NCBI RefSeq assembly: GCF_014673215.1
Contig: NZ_JACWMS010000002.1
Span: 806,001 to 870,000 of the forward strand
Origin: Gordonia hankookensis
GTDB taxonomy: Bacteria; Actinomycetota; Actinomycetes; Mycobacteriales; Mycobacteriaceae
DNA length: 64,000 nt
Direction: 5' to 3'
Shown: one piece after another, positions 1 through 8,254 of the stretch
Layout of the letters: each line of letters opens with the position of its first letter
Position numbering within the stretch: the stretch's first letter is position 1
Notes under the pieces: model-generated
Databases searched by the model: none
What the model saw: only the letters and a program-made list of their open reading frames with translations
What the model was told of the DNA's origin: nothing
Program-made: the position numbers and the translations under genes

Positions 1-198
1 GATGCAGGGGCACAGACCACGCTGTACTGCCTGACCGAACCGATCGCACCGGGCAGCTATGTCGGCGTGGACGGCCTCTGGGCACTCCGAGGCGACCCGG
101 TTCTCTTCGGAAGATCCTCGGCTGCCTGCGATTTCGATGTGGCGGGTCGGTTGTGGACGAAAGCCGAGGAACTGACCGGGGCCACGTGGCCGCGGTGA
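1..198 (+). CDS. SDR family oxidoreductase, C-terminal fragment
   Basis: The window opens inside this gene; only the last 65 codons and the TGA stop are present. The reading frame gives a tail beginning DAGAQTTLYCLTEP, with GSYVGVDGLW, LRGDPVLFGRSS and a final LWTKAEELTG. This pattern is typical of the C-terminus of retinol-dehydrogenase or protochlorophyllide-reductase-like short-chain dehydrogenases, where it follows the catalytic YxxxK helix and helps close the substrate pocket. The Rossmann fold and active site lie outside the window, so cofactor and substrate cannot be inferred. The gene converges on the sulfotransferase across a 46-bp gap with no clear terminator. Confidence 0.75.
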   Translation, partial: DAGAQTTLYCLTEPIAPGSYVGVDGLWALRGDPVLFGRSSAACDFDVAGRLWTKAEELTGATWPR

Positions 199-244
199 GC
201 AGCTGAGCCTGCGCCGCTGCTCGACCAGCGGGAAATCGCACGGA

Positions 245-1471
245 TCAGAGATCGAATTCCGCGCGGTACCGCGCGTAGACCGTCTCGACCTCGGCGACAG
301 AGAGGCCGAACTCTTCGAGGGTGTAGGTGTGCACGCCGTGCGCGTGCTGGCTGTGCCCGGATCGATGGTGCTCCATCCGTGTGCGGATGGAGCCGGTGAG
401 TTCGAGGTCAACCGCCGCGTAGATGCGCTCCACCTGTCCGATCGGGTCCTCGACCAGATCGTCGTAACCGACGTCGAGAAAGGCGTCCGGCCGCCGCGCC
501 CGCACGTCCAGCGCACGGTTCACCATCTCGCCGTTGAGTGACAGCCAATGCCGTGCAACCCTTTCCGCGTCGACGCGGTCGCTGAACATCGAATGGCCGT
601 GCGCCAGCATGCTCGAGAACGATGCCGTGGTGCGCAACGGATCACGATGGGTCTGGACGATGAGCGCGTCGGGGAAGACATCGAGCAGGGTGTCGAGATG
701 TTCGAGGTGAGCGGGCGTCTTGAGTACCCAGTTCGGTCGCGGGTTCTGGAGGTGCAGGATCTGCAGCAGGATCTTGAGGTACTCATACGAGCCGTGCATG
801 TCCTGAGTGCGCAGCCATCGTGCGTACGAGGGGACGTCGAGCATCGCCTCGGGCACCTGCGACAGCAGCGAATACTCCTGCAGCAGAACATCTTCTTCGG
901 GTCCGTCGGCCTCGACGGCGTGGATCGCGAAGAATTTCGGATTGAGATAACGCAGTGCCCATTCGGCCACCGTGGTCTGCGCGACGCGCATCGTGGGCCG
1001 GCCGGGTTTCTCCCACTTGGGTGGCAGGAGGTGGATGACCTCCCACGACCCCACTGCCCGGATCCCCGGATCCGCCGCGATGAGGCGGTGCAGCATGGTG
1101 GTGCCGCTGCGTTGCAGGCCCGCGATCACGACGGGCGGTGTGATCGTCACGGCGGTGATCTCCGGATGGGTGCGGATCAACTCCGCGACACGCAGCCGCG
1201 TGGTGAGCAGGCCGTGCAGGCGGGCACGGATGACCAGAGCGCCGAACGTACTGAGACGGGCCTCCTCGGTGATCGACGCACACAGGACGTCGAGCGCTTC
1301 CTCGGCCTGGGCATCAGCCACCCACGACAGACCGGTGCTGTCGGCCGCGCGCCGCCGCACGGTGTCCGCCGACAGATCAGCGCTCGGCACGCCATGCCCC
1401 TCGAGCAGTTCACCGATCCGGTTGATCGCGCGGATCGGCCTGCGCTGGAACGGGACGAAGGTTGCGGTCAT
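245..1471 (-). CDS. Sulfotransferase family protein
   Basis: This 408-residue cytoplasmic protein has the sulfotransferase P-loop at about residues 117-127 (IAGLQRSGTTM), which in this family binds the 5'-phosphosulfate of PAPS. A second conserved stretch near residue 270 (LKTPAHLEHLD, then VQTHRDP) matches the 3'-phosphate-binding region of bacterial sulfotransferase_3 proteins. I start at the ATG that gives MTATFVPF. A longer frame adds 39 residues but would run into the preceding gene. It lies 20 bp downstream of the DUF1214 gene and is probably co-transcribed. The acceptor (a lipid, sterol or glycan) cannot be told from sequence. Confidence 0.82.
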   Translation of the reverse strand: MTATFVPFQRRPIRAINRIGELLEGHGVPSADLSADTVRRRAADSTGLSWVADAQAEEALDVLCASITEEARLSTFGALVIRARLHGLLTTRLRVAELIRTHPEITAVTITPPVVIAGLQRSGTTMLHRLIAADPGIRAVGSWEVIHLLPPKWEKPGRPTMRVAQTTVAEWALRYLNPKFFAIHAVEADGPEEDVLLQEYSLLSQVPEAMLDVPSYARWLRTQDMHGSYEYLKILLQILHLQNPRPNWVLKTPAHLEHLDTLLDVFPDALIVQTHRDPLRTTASFSSMLAHGHSMFSDRVDAERVARHWLSLNGEMVNRALDVRARRPDAFLDVGYDDLVEDPIGQVERIYAAVDLELTGSIRTRMEHHRSGHSQHAHGVHTYTLEEFGLSVAEVETVYARYRAEFDL

Positions 1472-1491
1472 GTCGTGCCACGGATTCCGGC

Positions 1492-2679
1492 TCAGTCCAG
1501 ACGGGACAGCTCGGAGACCGCCACCACGCGGGTATGCGGCTGCGGATGCGCGGCCGCGCGAATCCACCGAAAGGTCATCGCACCGCAATCGTGGCCGGTG
1601 GTGTCGATCCAGTTCGGCAGCCCGGGGTCACGATGGGTGACCACGATCCGTACCGACCCGTCCGGCCGGTACGTCGCGGTGTGTTTGTTGACATGGATCG
1701 GGTGATACCGGTAGTCGAGGGACTCGAGCCAGTGGTTGTCCAGCTGGAAGTTCCAGCCGTCGCATTCCGGGACCTCGCTCTCGATCACCAGCGCCTCGTC
1801 TGGCCCCAGCCTCCAATAGCTGTGGTAGTAGATGATGTTCGGATCGCCGCCGGCCTTGGTGGAGCGCTCCGGGTCGAACATCGGCAACTCGTTGGTGTGC
1901 TTCTGGAAGTCGCGTGCCCATTTCGCGAAGAGCATCGACGCCCCTGCGACGAGGAGGCTCGCCTTGCCGAGTCCGGCGTCCAGCTGAGCCGAGGTCAGCG
2001 GCGCTGGTGACGCCGAACCATCGAGCAGTTCGATGTGCAGCTCGGCCGGAATCTCGGTGGCTCGGTCGGCGAAGGTCTGACGGACGATCAGCAAACCGGT
2101 CCCGGACGTCATCGGGAGCCAGTTGCCCTCGCGCTCGGTGGCGCTCAGGACGAGTTCGAAACGACCGTCGGGACCGATGTCGAGGTCTGCCGCCTCCACG
2201 TATCCGGTGGTCGGCATCTGGCCGCCCTCGCCGTAATTGCCTTCCTGGGTGCCGAATCCGAGGTAGTCGACAGTGCCGCGGGTGCCGGTGATGCGATAGT
2301 CGAGCGCGCCGTCGATGGTGGCGTTCAGGTAGTGGTTGTCCGGGTTGTCCGATCCCATCTTGGCGGTCTCGTGGATCATCCGTCGCAACACCGGCGCCCG
2401 CGGATCGGCGTACTCGACGAAGGCCTCCAATCCCGCCCGCGTCAATCTGCTCAGGTAGCGGTAGCCCTCGGCCTGGGTCAGTGGGTCGGAGGGCGTGCCG
2501 GGGAACACGATCGCCGCACCCGCCGATTTCAGGGTGTCGCAGAACTCGTCCCACGAGGTGCCGGCGGCCACACGCTGTTCGGCCACGCTGTCGGGTGTCT
2601 GTCCACGCAGCTTGAGATAGGCCACCCGTGCCTTCTTGAACTGACCCAGTGCCGCTGTCGCGATCGTTCGCCCGTCCAT
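1492..2679 (-). CDS. DUF1214 domain-containing protein
   Basis: The predicted protein has 395 residues, no signal peptide and no membrane span. The C-terminal third, around YYHSYWRLGPDEALVIES, WNFQLDNHWLES and GSVRIVVTHRDPGLPNWIDTT, has the Trp/His-rich pattern of DUF1214 proteins. These often sit beside lipid or steroid catabolic genes in actinobacteria; their biochemical role is unknown. The start is the ATG giving MDGRTIATAALG, preceded by an AAAGG ribosome-binding site. The longer upstream frame runs through the 61-bp tandem repeat and is rejected. With the sulfotransferase it forms a two-gene minus-strand unit. Confidence 0.75.
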   Translation of the reverse strand: MDGRTIATAALGQFKKARVAYLKLRGQTPDSVAEQRVAAGTSWDEFCDTLKSAGAAIVFPGTPSDPLTQAEGYRYLSRLTRAGLEAFVEYADPRAPVLRRMIHETAKMGSDNPDNHYLNATIDGALDYRITGTRGTVDYLGFGTQEGNYGEGGQMPTTGYVEAADLDIGPDGRFELVLSATEREGNWLPMTSGTGLLIVRQTFADRATEIPAELHIELLDGSASPAPLTSAQLDAGLGKASLLVAGASMLFAKWARDFQKHTNELPMFDPERSTKAGGDPNIIYYHSYWRLGPDEALVIESEVPECDGWNFQLDNHWLESLDYRYHPIHVNKHTATYRPDGSVRIVVTHRDPGLPNWIDTTGHDCGAMTFRWIRAAAHPQPHTRVVAVSELSRLD

Positions 2680-2714
2680 CGCCAGCCTTTCGTGATCGGT
2701 GCCTCCATGATCCA

Positions 2715-2836
2715 CCCCACCCTCACCGCCGGTCGAGTAGCGGCGAACGAAGTGAGCCGCGTATCGAGACCCCCGCCCCACCCTCACCGCCGGTCGAGTA
2801 GCGGCGAACGGAGTGAGTCGCGTATCGAGACCCCGC
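2715..2836. repeat. Tandem 61-bp repeat with an internal imperfect palindrome
   Basis: Two head-to-tail copies occupy 2715-2775 and 2776-2836. Each begins CCCCACCCTCACCGCC and then carries a 41-base core (2731-2771 and 2792-2832) running from GGTCGAGTAGCGGC to GCCGCGTATCGAGACC. The two ends of the core are imperfect inverted repeats, so each copy can fold into a GC-rich hairpin. The copies differ at two internal bases and near the junction. They fill the space between the divergent DUF1214 and acyl-CoA dehydrogenase genes, ending 29 bp before the latter's start. From memory, similar cores recur between genes in Gordonia-type genomes; that is not shown by this window. Confidence 0.85.
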
Positions 2837-2865
2837 CCCCACCCACACCCGTTATCGTGCAGACC

Positions 2866-4017
2866 ATGCCCGATCAGCGTCTGGTCCCGCCGAGCATCGA
2901 CGATCCCTCCGAACACCACGCGCTACGACTCGAGGTGCGGGAGTTCGTCGACGAGCAGCGGACCGCCGGTCGGATCGACCGCGACGTCGACAGTTGGCTC
3001 ACCGGTTGGGACGAGGACTTCACCCGTGCCCTGGCCGCGCGCGGATGGCTCGGCATGACCGTGCCGGTCGAGTACGGCGGCCACGGCCTCGACGCGACGC
3101 ACCGGTTCGTCGTCACCGAGGAACTCCTGGCCGCGGGCGCACCGGTCGCGGCTCACTGGATCGCCGATCGGCAGATCGTTCCATCACTGCTCAAGTACGG
3201 GACAGAGGAACAGAAGCGTGACTATCTCCCGAGGATCGCCGCAGGAACCTGCTTCTTCGCGATCGGGATGAGCGAGCCCGACTCGGGTTCCGACCTGGCG
3301 AGTGTCCGCACCCGGGCGACCCGGGTCGACGGCGGTTGGTCCATCAGCGGGACCAAGGTGTGGACCTCCGGCGCCCATCTCGCCGAAGCGTTCATCTGTC
3401 TCACTCGTTCCGAGCCGCTCGACACCTCCCACCGGCATCGCGGACTGAGTCAGTTCATCGTCGACCTCGATCGCACCGGCGTCGACATCCGTCCGATCCG
3501 GTCGATGGATGGACGGCACCATTTCAATGAAGTCCTCCTCGACGACGTGTTCGTCCCCGAGTCGAAGCTGTTCGGCACCCTCGGCGAGGGGTGGACTCAG
3601 GTCACCTCCGAACTGGCCTTCGAACGCAGTGGGCCGGAACGGTTTCTGTCGACGTTCCCACTGCTGGCCGAAACTGCCGCACAGATGCGCGACGGGACGC
3701 TGCCCCGCCACCCCGATCTCGGAAGGTTCGTGGCACGGGTCGCCGGTTTGCATCAGATGTCCACGGCCGTCGCCGGCGCCCTCACCCGTCGCGAACCCGC
3801 CGACACCGCTGCCGCGGTCGTCAAGGTGCTGGGCACCACCACCGAGGGCGACATCGCCGACTGGGCCGATGTGCTGACCGACGACGCCGATCCCGTACTC
3901 GCCGAACACCGTCGGATGGTCGATGCCGCCGTCGTCCAGAGGCCGGGATTCACTCTGCGCGGGGGTACCAACGAGGTGCTGCGCGGGGTCATCGCCCGCG
4001 GATTGGGGCTGCGCTGA
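2866..4017 (+). CDS. Acyl-CoA dehydrogenase, first subunit of a coupled pair
   Basis: This 383-residue flavoprotein has the acyl-CoA dehydrogenase layout: an N-terminal helical domain, a central beta domain with FAIGMSEPDSGSDLASVRT (FAD-contact region, about residues 134-152), and a C-terminal helical domain ending in RGGTNEVLRGVIARGLGL. AFERSGPERF near residue 252 lies on the helix that carries the catalytic glutamate in several family members. The ATG at 2866 is the first credible start after the repeat. The stop overlaps the start of the next acyl-CoA dehydrogenase (TGATG), which suggests a heteromeric enzyme like those of actinobacterial steroid side-chain degradation. The substrate is unknown. 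Confidence 0.85.
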   Translation: MPDQRLVPPSIDDPSEHHALRLEVREFVDEQRTAGRIDRDVDSWLTGWDEDFTRALAARGWLGMTVPVEYGGHGLDATHRFVVTEELLAAGAPVAAHWIADRQIVPSLLKYGTEEQKRDYLPRIAAGTCFFAIGMSEPDSGSDLASVRTRATRVDGGWSISGTKVWTSGAHLAEAFICLTRSEPLDTSHRHRGLSQFIVDLDRTGVDIRPIRSMDGRHHFNEVLLDDVFVPESKLFGTLGEGWTQVTSELAFERSGPERFLSTFPLLAETAAQMRDGTLPRHPDLGRFVARVAGLHQMSTAVAGALTRREPADTAAAVVKVLGTTTEGDIADWADVLTDDADPVLAEHRRMVDAAVVQRPGFTLRGGTNEVLRGVIARGLGLR

Positions 4018-5054
4018 TGTCCGGGTCCGCCGTCGACCGGGAACTCGCGGACCTGCTGTCCGCGGTGTTCGCCACACACCGTCAGCGGGCGGCCACCGAC
4101 GAATCCGCGGACCGGGATCCGAGCGCTTGGGATCCCGATTTGTGGCAACAGCTCTCCGAACTCGGACTCGCCCGCCTCACCGGCCGAGAGGAGAACGGCG
4201 GGAGCGGAGCCGATTGGTTCGCGGCCGCAGCACTGCTGCGCGCCGCAGCCGCCCACGGGGTTCGGACGCCGGTCGTCGAACATGACCTGCTGGCAGGATG
4301 GCTGCTGTCGGAGGCGGGTTCCCCCGTCGACGATGCGCGCCGATCGGCGTGTGTCCTCGACCGGCACGGGACCGCACGGAATGTGGGCTGGGCCGCAGGC
4401 GCGGAGCGAGTGGTGGTCGCCTGGCCGTCCGGTGGCGGTTATCGGGTTGCCGACGTCAACACCTCGGACCTCGACATCGCCGCTGGGACCAACGTGGCCG
4501 GCGAACCGCGGGATACCGTTGTTGCGCAACTCGATTCCCTCACCGGAGCCGATGTCGACACCAGCGTCATCGACCGATTCCGACTACGCGGCGCGATGGC
4601 GCGCGCCGTCCAGACCTGTGCATCCCTCGAGCGCACGCTCGACCTCACGAGCAGCTACGCCGTGGAGCGTGAGCAGTTCGGTCGGCCCCTCGCCCGATTC
4701 CAGGCCGTCACGGGCCTGGTTGCCGACATCGCCGCAGAGACCTCGCTGGCCGAGGCGGCGACCGAGTCCGCTCTCACCGCAGCCGTGCGATCCGATTGGT
4801 CCGCACCGAACCTGCGCTTCCTCGTCGCCGTGGCGCGCTCGTGCACCGGCCGCGCGACGTCCACGGTGGTGCGCAACGCCCACCAGGTCCACGGCGCCAT
4901 CGGGACGACGCTCGAACATCCCCTGCACGAGGTCACGCTTACGGCACTCGCGTGGCGTTCGGAGTTCGGATCGGTCCACGAATGGGAGGAGATCGTCGCC
5001 GATGCCGCAGTCGCTGCGGGCGCCGACGGACTGTGGCCGCTCATCAGCGGGTGA
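4017..5054 (+). CDS. Acyl-CoA dehydrogenase, second (divergent) subunit
   Basis: The 345-residue product resembles the shorter, more divergent partner in paired actinobacterial acyl-CoA dehydrogenases. The C-terminal domain has LTSSYAVEREQFGRPLARFQ, a well-conserved family helix, and NAHQVHGAIGTTLEHPLHE near residue 290. The middle domain is poorly conserved and I see no intact FAD-binding SEPD-type loop. It may be the non-catalytic half of an alpha2beta2 enzyme. Its ATG overlaps the stop of the first subunit by one base, implying translational coupling and 1:1 synthesis. It could instead be an independent FadE of unknown substrate. Confidence 0.8.
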   Translation: MSGSAVDRELADLLSAVFATHRQRAATDESADRDPSAWDPDLWQQLSELGLARLTGREENGGSGADWFAAAALLRAAAAHGVRTPVVEHDLLAGWLLSEAGSPVDDARRSACVLDRHGTARNVGWAAGAERVVVAWPSGGGYRVADVNTSDLDIAAGTNVAGEPRDTVVAQLDSLTGADVDTSVIDRFRLRGAMARAVQTCASLERTLDLTSSYAVEREQFGRPLARFQAVTGLVADIAAETSLAEAATESALTAAVRSDWSAPNLRFLVAVARSCTGRATSTVVRNAHQVHGAIGTTLEHPLHEVTLTALAWRSEFGSVHEWEEIVADAAVAAGADGLWPLISG

Positions 5055-5125
5055 GTGACGAGCCGGCCACACGGTGATCGCGCACGGCACGATCCATCCG
5101 ATCGGTCGTCGGTGACGAACAACGG

Positions 5126-5156
5126 GTGTCCACACAGTGTCCACACCACACAGTGG
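5126..5156 (+). promoter_or_regulatory. Tandem 11-bp repeat and small dyad upstream of idi-crtB-crtI
   Basis: Two adjacent 11-base units, GTGTCCACACA (5126-5136) and GTGTCCACACC (5137-5147), differ only in the last base and are spaced one helical turn apart. They run into the short dyad CCAC-ACA-GTGG (5146-5156). The block ends 41 bp before the idi start. Direct repeats at an 11-bp period suit an activator or repressor that contacts one face of the DNA. No regulator gene lies beside the cluster, so the cognate protein is unknown. Confidence 0.4.
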
Positions 5157-5197
5157 CCAGACCCATGTCTCGTGGGCAGTGCAAGGGAGGCAGTCAC

Positions 5198-5737
5198 ATG
5201 AACGACGACCTGGTCGTGCTCGTCGATGCCGACGGACGACCGGACGGGACAGCACCACGAAGTAGCGTCCACGGCTCCGACACCCCACTTCACCTGGCGT
5301 TCTCCTGCCATCTCATCGACCACGCGGGCCGCATCCTGATGACTCGCCGGGCATTGACCAAGCGCACGTGGCCGGGTGCCTGGACGAACTCGTTCTGCGG
5401 CCATCCGCGCCCCGGCGAAGACATCGAGGAGGCGGTGCGACGCTACGCACCGCGCGAACTCGGCCTCGACGTCACCGACATCGTCGCGGCTCTCCCCGAC
5501 TTCCGCTACCGGGCAGTCGACGCCGGGGGCGTCATGGAGAACGAGATCTGCCCGGTGTTCCGGGCGCGCCCGGTCGGGACGGCGCGACCGAATCCGTCCG
5601 AGGTGATGGACATGGTGTGGGCGCCGGTCGCCGACGTGTGGGAATCCGCCCGACGCACTCCGTGGGTGTTCAGCCCCTGGTTTGTCGACCAGGTCGATGC
5701 CCTCGGTCCGCGACCATATCGCGCAGAGGAGTCGTGA
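5198..5737 (+). CDS. idi: Isopentenyl-diphosphate delta-isomerase, type I
   Basis: Idi interconverts isopentenyl and dimethylallyl diphosphate, supplying primer for the downstream GGPP synthase. The 179-residue protein has the Nudix-like type I features: TNSFCGHPRPGE (about residues 64-75) with the catalytic cysteine, and MENEICPVF (about 110-118) with the metal-binding glutamates. The Nudix-like core begins HLAFSCHLIDHAGRILMTRR. The ATG at 5198 follows a GGGAGG ribosome-binding site; an in-frame GTG at 5126 lies inside the repeat block and is not preferred. Idi is the first gene of idi-crtB-crtI, and its TGA overlaps the GTG start of crtB. Confidence 0.95.
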   Translation: MNDDLVVLVDADGRPDGTAPRSSVHGSDTPLHLAFSCHLIDHAGRILMTRRALTKRTWPGAWTNSFCGHPRPGEDIEEAVRRYAPRELGLDVTDIVAALPDFRYRAVDAGGVMENEICPVFRARPVGTARPNPSEVMDMVWAPVADVWESARRTPWVFSPWFVDQVDALGPRPYRAEES

Positions 5738-6654
5738 ATCCGGTGTTGCGTCTCGGTCGAGCCGACGAGTCGGCGACGCCTGCCTTCCGCCACTACGACG
5801 ACGTGGCCACGCAGAGCGCCGCACTCGTCATCCGCTCCTACTCGAGTTCGTTCGGACTCGCCTCGCGGCTGCTCGCGCCCGCGATCCGACGCGATGTCCA
5901 CAACATCTACGCACTCGTCCGGCTGGCCGACGAGATCGTCGACGCACCCCGGCCCGACCAATCCGTCGGACAACGTCGCCACGCGCTCGATGCCCTCGGT
6001 GACGACGTCGCGGCAGCGCTGGCCGCGGGCTGGAGCACCAACCTCGTGGTGCATGCGTTCGCGGGGACCGCCCGGCGCACCGGGATCGACGCCGCTCTGA
6101 TCGACCCGTTCTTCACGTCGATGCGAGCCGACCTCGACTGCACCGTGCACGACGAGAACAGTCTCGCCGACTACATCTACGGTTCAGCGGAAGTCGTCGG
6201 ACTGATGTGTGTCCACGCATTCCTGGCGGATCAGCCACACCGGAAGGCGCGCTACGACCAGCTGGCACCGGGTGCTCGTCGGCTCGGAGCGGCATTCCAG
6301 AAGATCAACTTTCTCCGCGACCTGCCCCAGGACGATCACGATCTCGGCCGCCGGTACCTCATCGGGTTGGACGCCGACCATCCGTCGGACGATGCCTGGA
6401 GACGGTGGCTCGACGACATCGACGCAGACCTCGTCGCAGCGGCGCAGGCGATCCCGCTTCTCCCCAGCGGCACCCGCGTCGCGGTCTGCACCGCCCACGA
6501 TCTGTTCGCCGAGCTCGCGCGACGACTGCGCGCCACCCCGCCGCACGTGGCCTGCCGCAGCCGTGTCCGTGTGCCTGCCCCGACCAAAGCGCGCATCGCC
6601 GCTGTCGCCGCCGCGCGGCGCGGCGTCCCCTCGACGGCGGGCCCGGGGACGTGA
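5734..6654 (+). CDS. crtB: Phytoene synthase
   Basis: CrtB condenses two GGPP molecules to 15-cis-phytoene. The 306-residue protein carries both Asp-rich motifs of trans-isoprenyl diphosphate head-to-head synthases: LADEIVDAP near residue 69 and NFLRDLPQDDHDLGR near residue 197. Other squalene/phytoene synthase landmarks are IRSYSSSFGLAS near residue 30 and YIYGSAEVVGLMC. The GTG start at 5734 overlaps the idi stop and follows AGAGGAG. The stop in turn overlaps the crtI start, so the three genes are translationally coupled. Length and motif order are normal. Confidence 0.95.
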   Translation: MNPVLRLGRADESATPAFRHYDDVATQSAALVIRSYSSSFGLASRLLAPAIRRDVHNIYALVRLADEIVDAPRPDQSVGQRRHALDALGDDVAAALAAGWSTNLVVHAFAGTARRTGIDAALIDPFFTSMRADLDCTVHDENSLADYIYGSAEVVGLMCVHAFLADQPHRKARYDQLAPGARRLGAAFQKINFLRDLPQDDHDLGRRYLIGLDADHPSDDAWRRWLDDIDADLVAAAQAIPLLPSGTRVAVCTAHDLFAELARRLRATPPHVACRSRVRVPAPTKARIAAVAAARRGVPSTAGPGT

Positions 6655-8234
6655 CCGATACTTCCGCCCGGCGCATCGTCGTCATCGGCGGCGGGGTCGC
6701 CGGTCTGGCCACCGCGGCGCTGCTCGCCGAGGACGGTCACGACGTGACGGTGGTGGAGAAGAACGACGGCGTCGGCGGCCGTGCCGGCTCATGGGAAAAG
6801 GACGGATTCCGGTTCGACACCGGCCCGTCCTGGTGGTTGATGCCGGAGGTCTTCGACCGCTTCTTCCGGCTGCTGGGCACGACCACCGAGGAACAGATCG
6901 ACCTCATCCGTCTCGAACCCGCCTACCGGGTGTTCTTCGAGGGCTTCGCCGGCAGCATCGACATCACCGGCGACGAGGCCCGCAACCGCTCGCTCTTCGA
7001 GTCGATCGAGTCGGGTGCCGGTACCGCTTTGGCCGACTACCTCGCGTCGGCGCGCGAGGTGTACGACCTCGCCGTGCGACGATTCCTGTACACGAACTTC
7101 GACACCATGGGCGCCTATGCCGGCCTGCCGGTACTGAAGCAGGCGAGAACATTGATCCGGCTGCTGACAACCACCCTCGACAGCCATGTGGCACAACGAT
7201 TCTCCGACATCCGGCTCCGGCAGATCCTCGGATACCCGGCCGTGTTCCTCGGCTCATCGCCCGACCGGACACCTGCGATGTACAAGCTGATGAGCTGGCT
7301 CGACCTGGCCGACGGGGTCCGCTACCCCGAGGGCGGCTTCGTCCGGCTGCCGGAAGCGTTGGCGGCGTTGGCCGCCGAGCGTGGCGTCAAGATACACACC
7401 GGTTGCGCTGCCACCGCCATCCTCACCACACCGCGCACCCGTGTCCTCCCCCGGCGACCGCGGGCAACCGTCACCGGGGTCCGCATCAGTGACACCGACG
7501 GGGTCGAGCAGGAACTGCCTGCCGACATCGTCGTGGGAGCGGCCGACCTGCATCACGTGGAGACCGGACTCCTCCCGCGACCCCTGCAGACCTTCCCCGA
7601 CGCATGGTGGGAGCGTGCGGTATCCGGTCCGGGGGCGGTGCTCGTGTTCCTCGGCATCCGCGGTGCGACGCCGAACCTGGGCCACCACACGCTGTTCTTC
7701 TCCGCCGACTGGACCGGAAACTTCGACGCGATCTTCGAATCACCCACCCGGATACCCGATCCCGCGTCACTGTACGTGTGCCGACCGTCGGCGACGGACG
7801 CGACAGTTGCGCCAGATGGCCACGAGAATCTGTTCCTTCTGGTACCGATCCCGCCGGACCCCGGCTTGGGATCGGGCGGTGTCGACGGGCATGGTGATCG
7901 CCTGATCGAGGACATCGCAGACCGGGCCATCGACCTGGTCTCACGCTGGGCCGACATACCGGAGCTCGCCGAGCGGATCGTGGTACGGAAGACAGTTGGC
8001 CCGGCCGATTTCGTCGAGGATCTGAACTCGTGGTCGGGTGGCGCACTCGGGCCGGCCCACACCCTCGGGCAGAGCGCGTTCTTCCGTGCATCGAACCGGT
8101 CACGGATGGTCGACGGGCTGTTCTACGCCGGATCGAGCACCACTCCGGGCATCGGCATCCCGATGTGCCTCATCAGTGCCGAGTTGGTGCGCAAAAGGAT
8201 TCGCGGTGACCGCTCGGTGGGCCCGACGGCCTGA
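6651..8234 (+). CDS. crtI: Phytoene desaturase, CrtI type
   Basis: CrtI is the FAD-dependent enzyme that desaturates phytoene stepwise to lycopene. The 527-residue protein starts with a dinucleotide-binding fold (VVIGGGVAGLATAALLAEDG, about residues 9-28), followed by GGRAGSWEKDGFRFDTGPSW, which is diagnostic for bacterial CrtI. The C-terminal signature YAGSSTTPGIGIPMCLISAE closes the FAD site. The GTG start overlaps the crtB stop (GTGA). The gene converges on the minus-strand carotenoid operon with only 20 bp between stops. Whether it performs four or more desaturations cannot be read from sequence. Confidence 0.94.
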   Translation: MTDTSARRIVVIGGGVAGLATAALLAEDGHDVTVVEKNDGVGGRAGSWEKDGFRFDTGPSWWLMPEVFDRFFRLLGTTTEEQIDLIRLEPAYRVFFEGFAGSIDITGDEARNRSLFESIESGAGTALADYLASAREVYDLAVRRFLYTNFDTMGAYAGLPVLKQARTLIRLLTTTLDSHVAQRFSDIRLRQILGYPAVFLGSSPDRTPAMYKLMSWLDLADGVRYPEGGFVRLPEALAALAAERGVKIHTGCAATAILTTPRTRVLPRRPRATVTGVRISDTDGVEQELPADIVVGAADLHHVETGLLPRPLQTFPDAWWERAVSGPGAVLVFLGIRGATPNLGHHTLFFSADWTGNFDAIFESPTRIPDPASLYVCRPSATDATVAPDGHENLFLLVPIPPDPGLGSGGVDGHGDRLIEDIADRAIDLVSRWADIPELAERIVVRKTVGPADFVEDLNSWSGGALGPAHTLGQSAFFRASNRSRMVDGLFYAGSSTTPGIGIPMCLISAELVRKRIRGDRSVGPTA

Positions 8235-8254
8235 CGCGTTTCGGCGGTGCGTGC

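Noticed and set aside
548..1705. Long + strand frame opposite the sulfotransferase and DUF1214 genes
   Set aside because: It is a high-GC mirror frame: low-complexity Arg/Gly/His composition, no family motifs and no ribosome-binding site, whereas the minus-strand genes have clear motifs.
2715..2836. CRISPR array
   Set aside because: The two copies abut without spacers, are palindromic and have no cas genes nearby.
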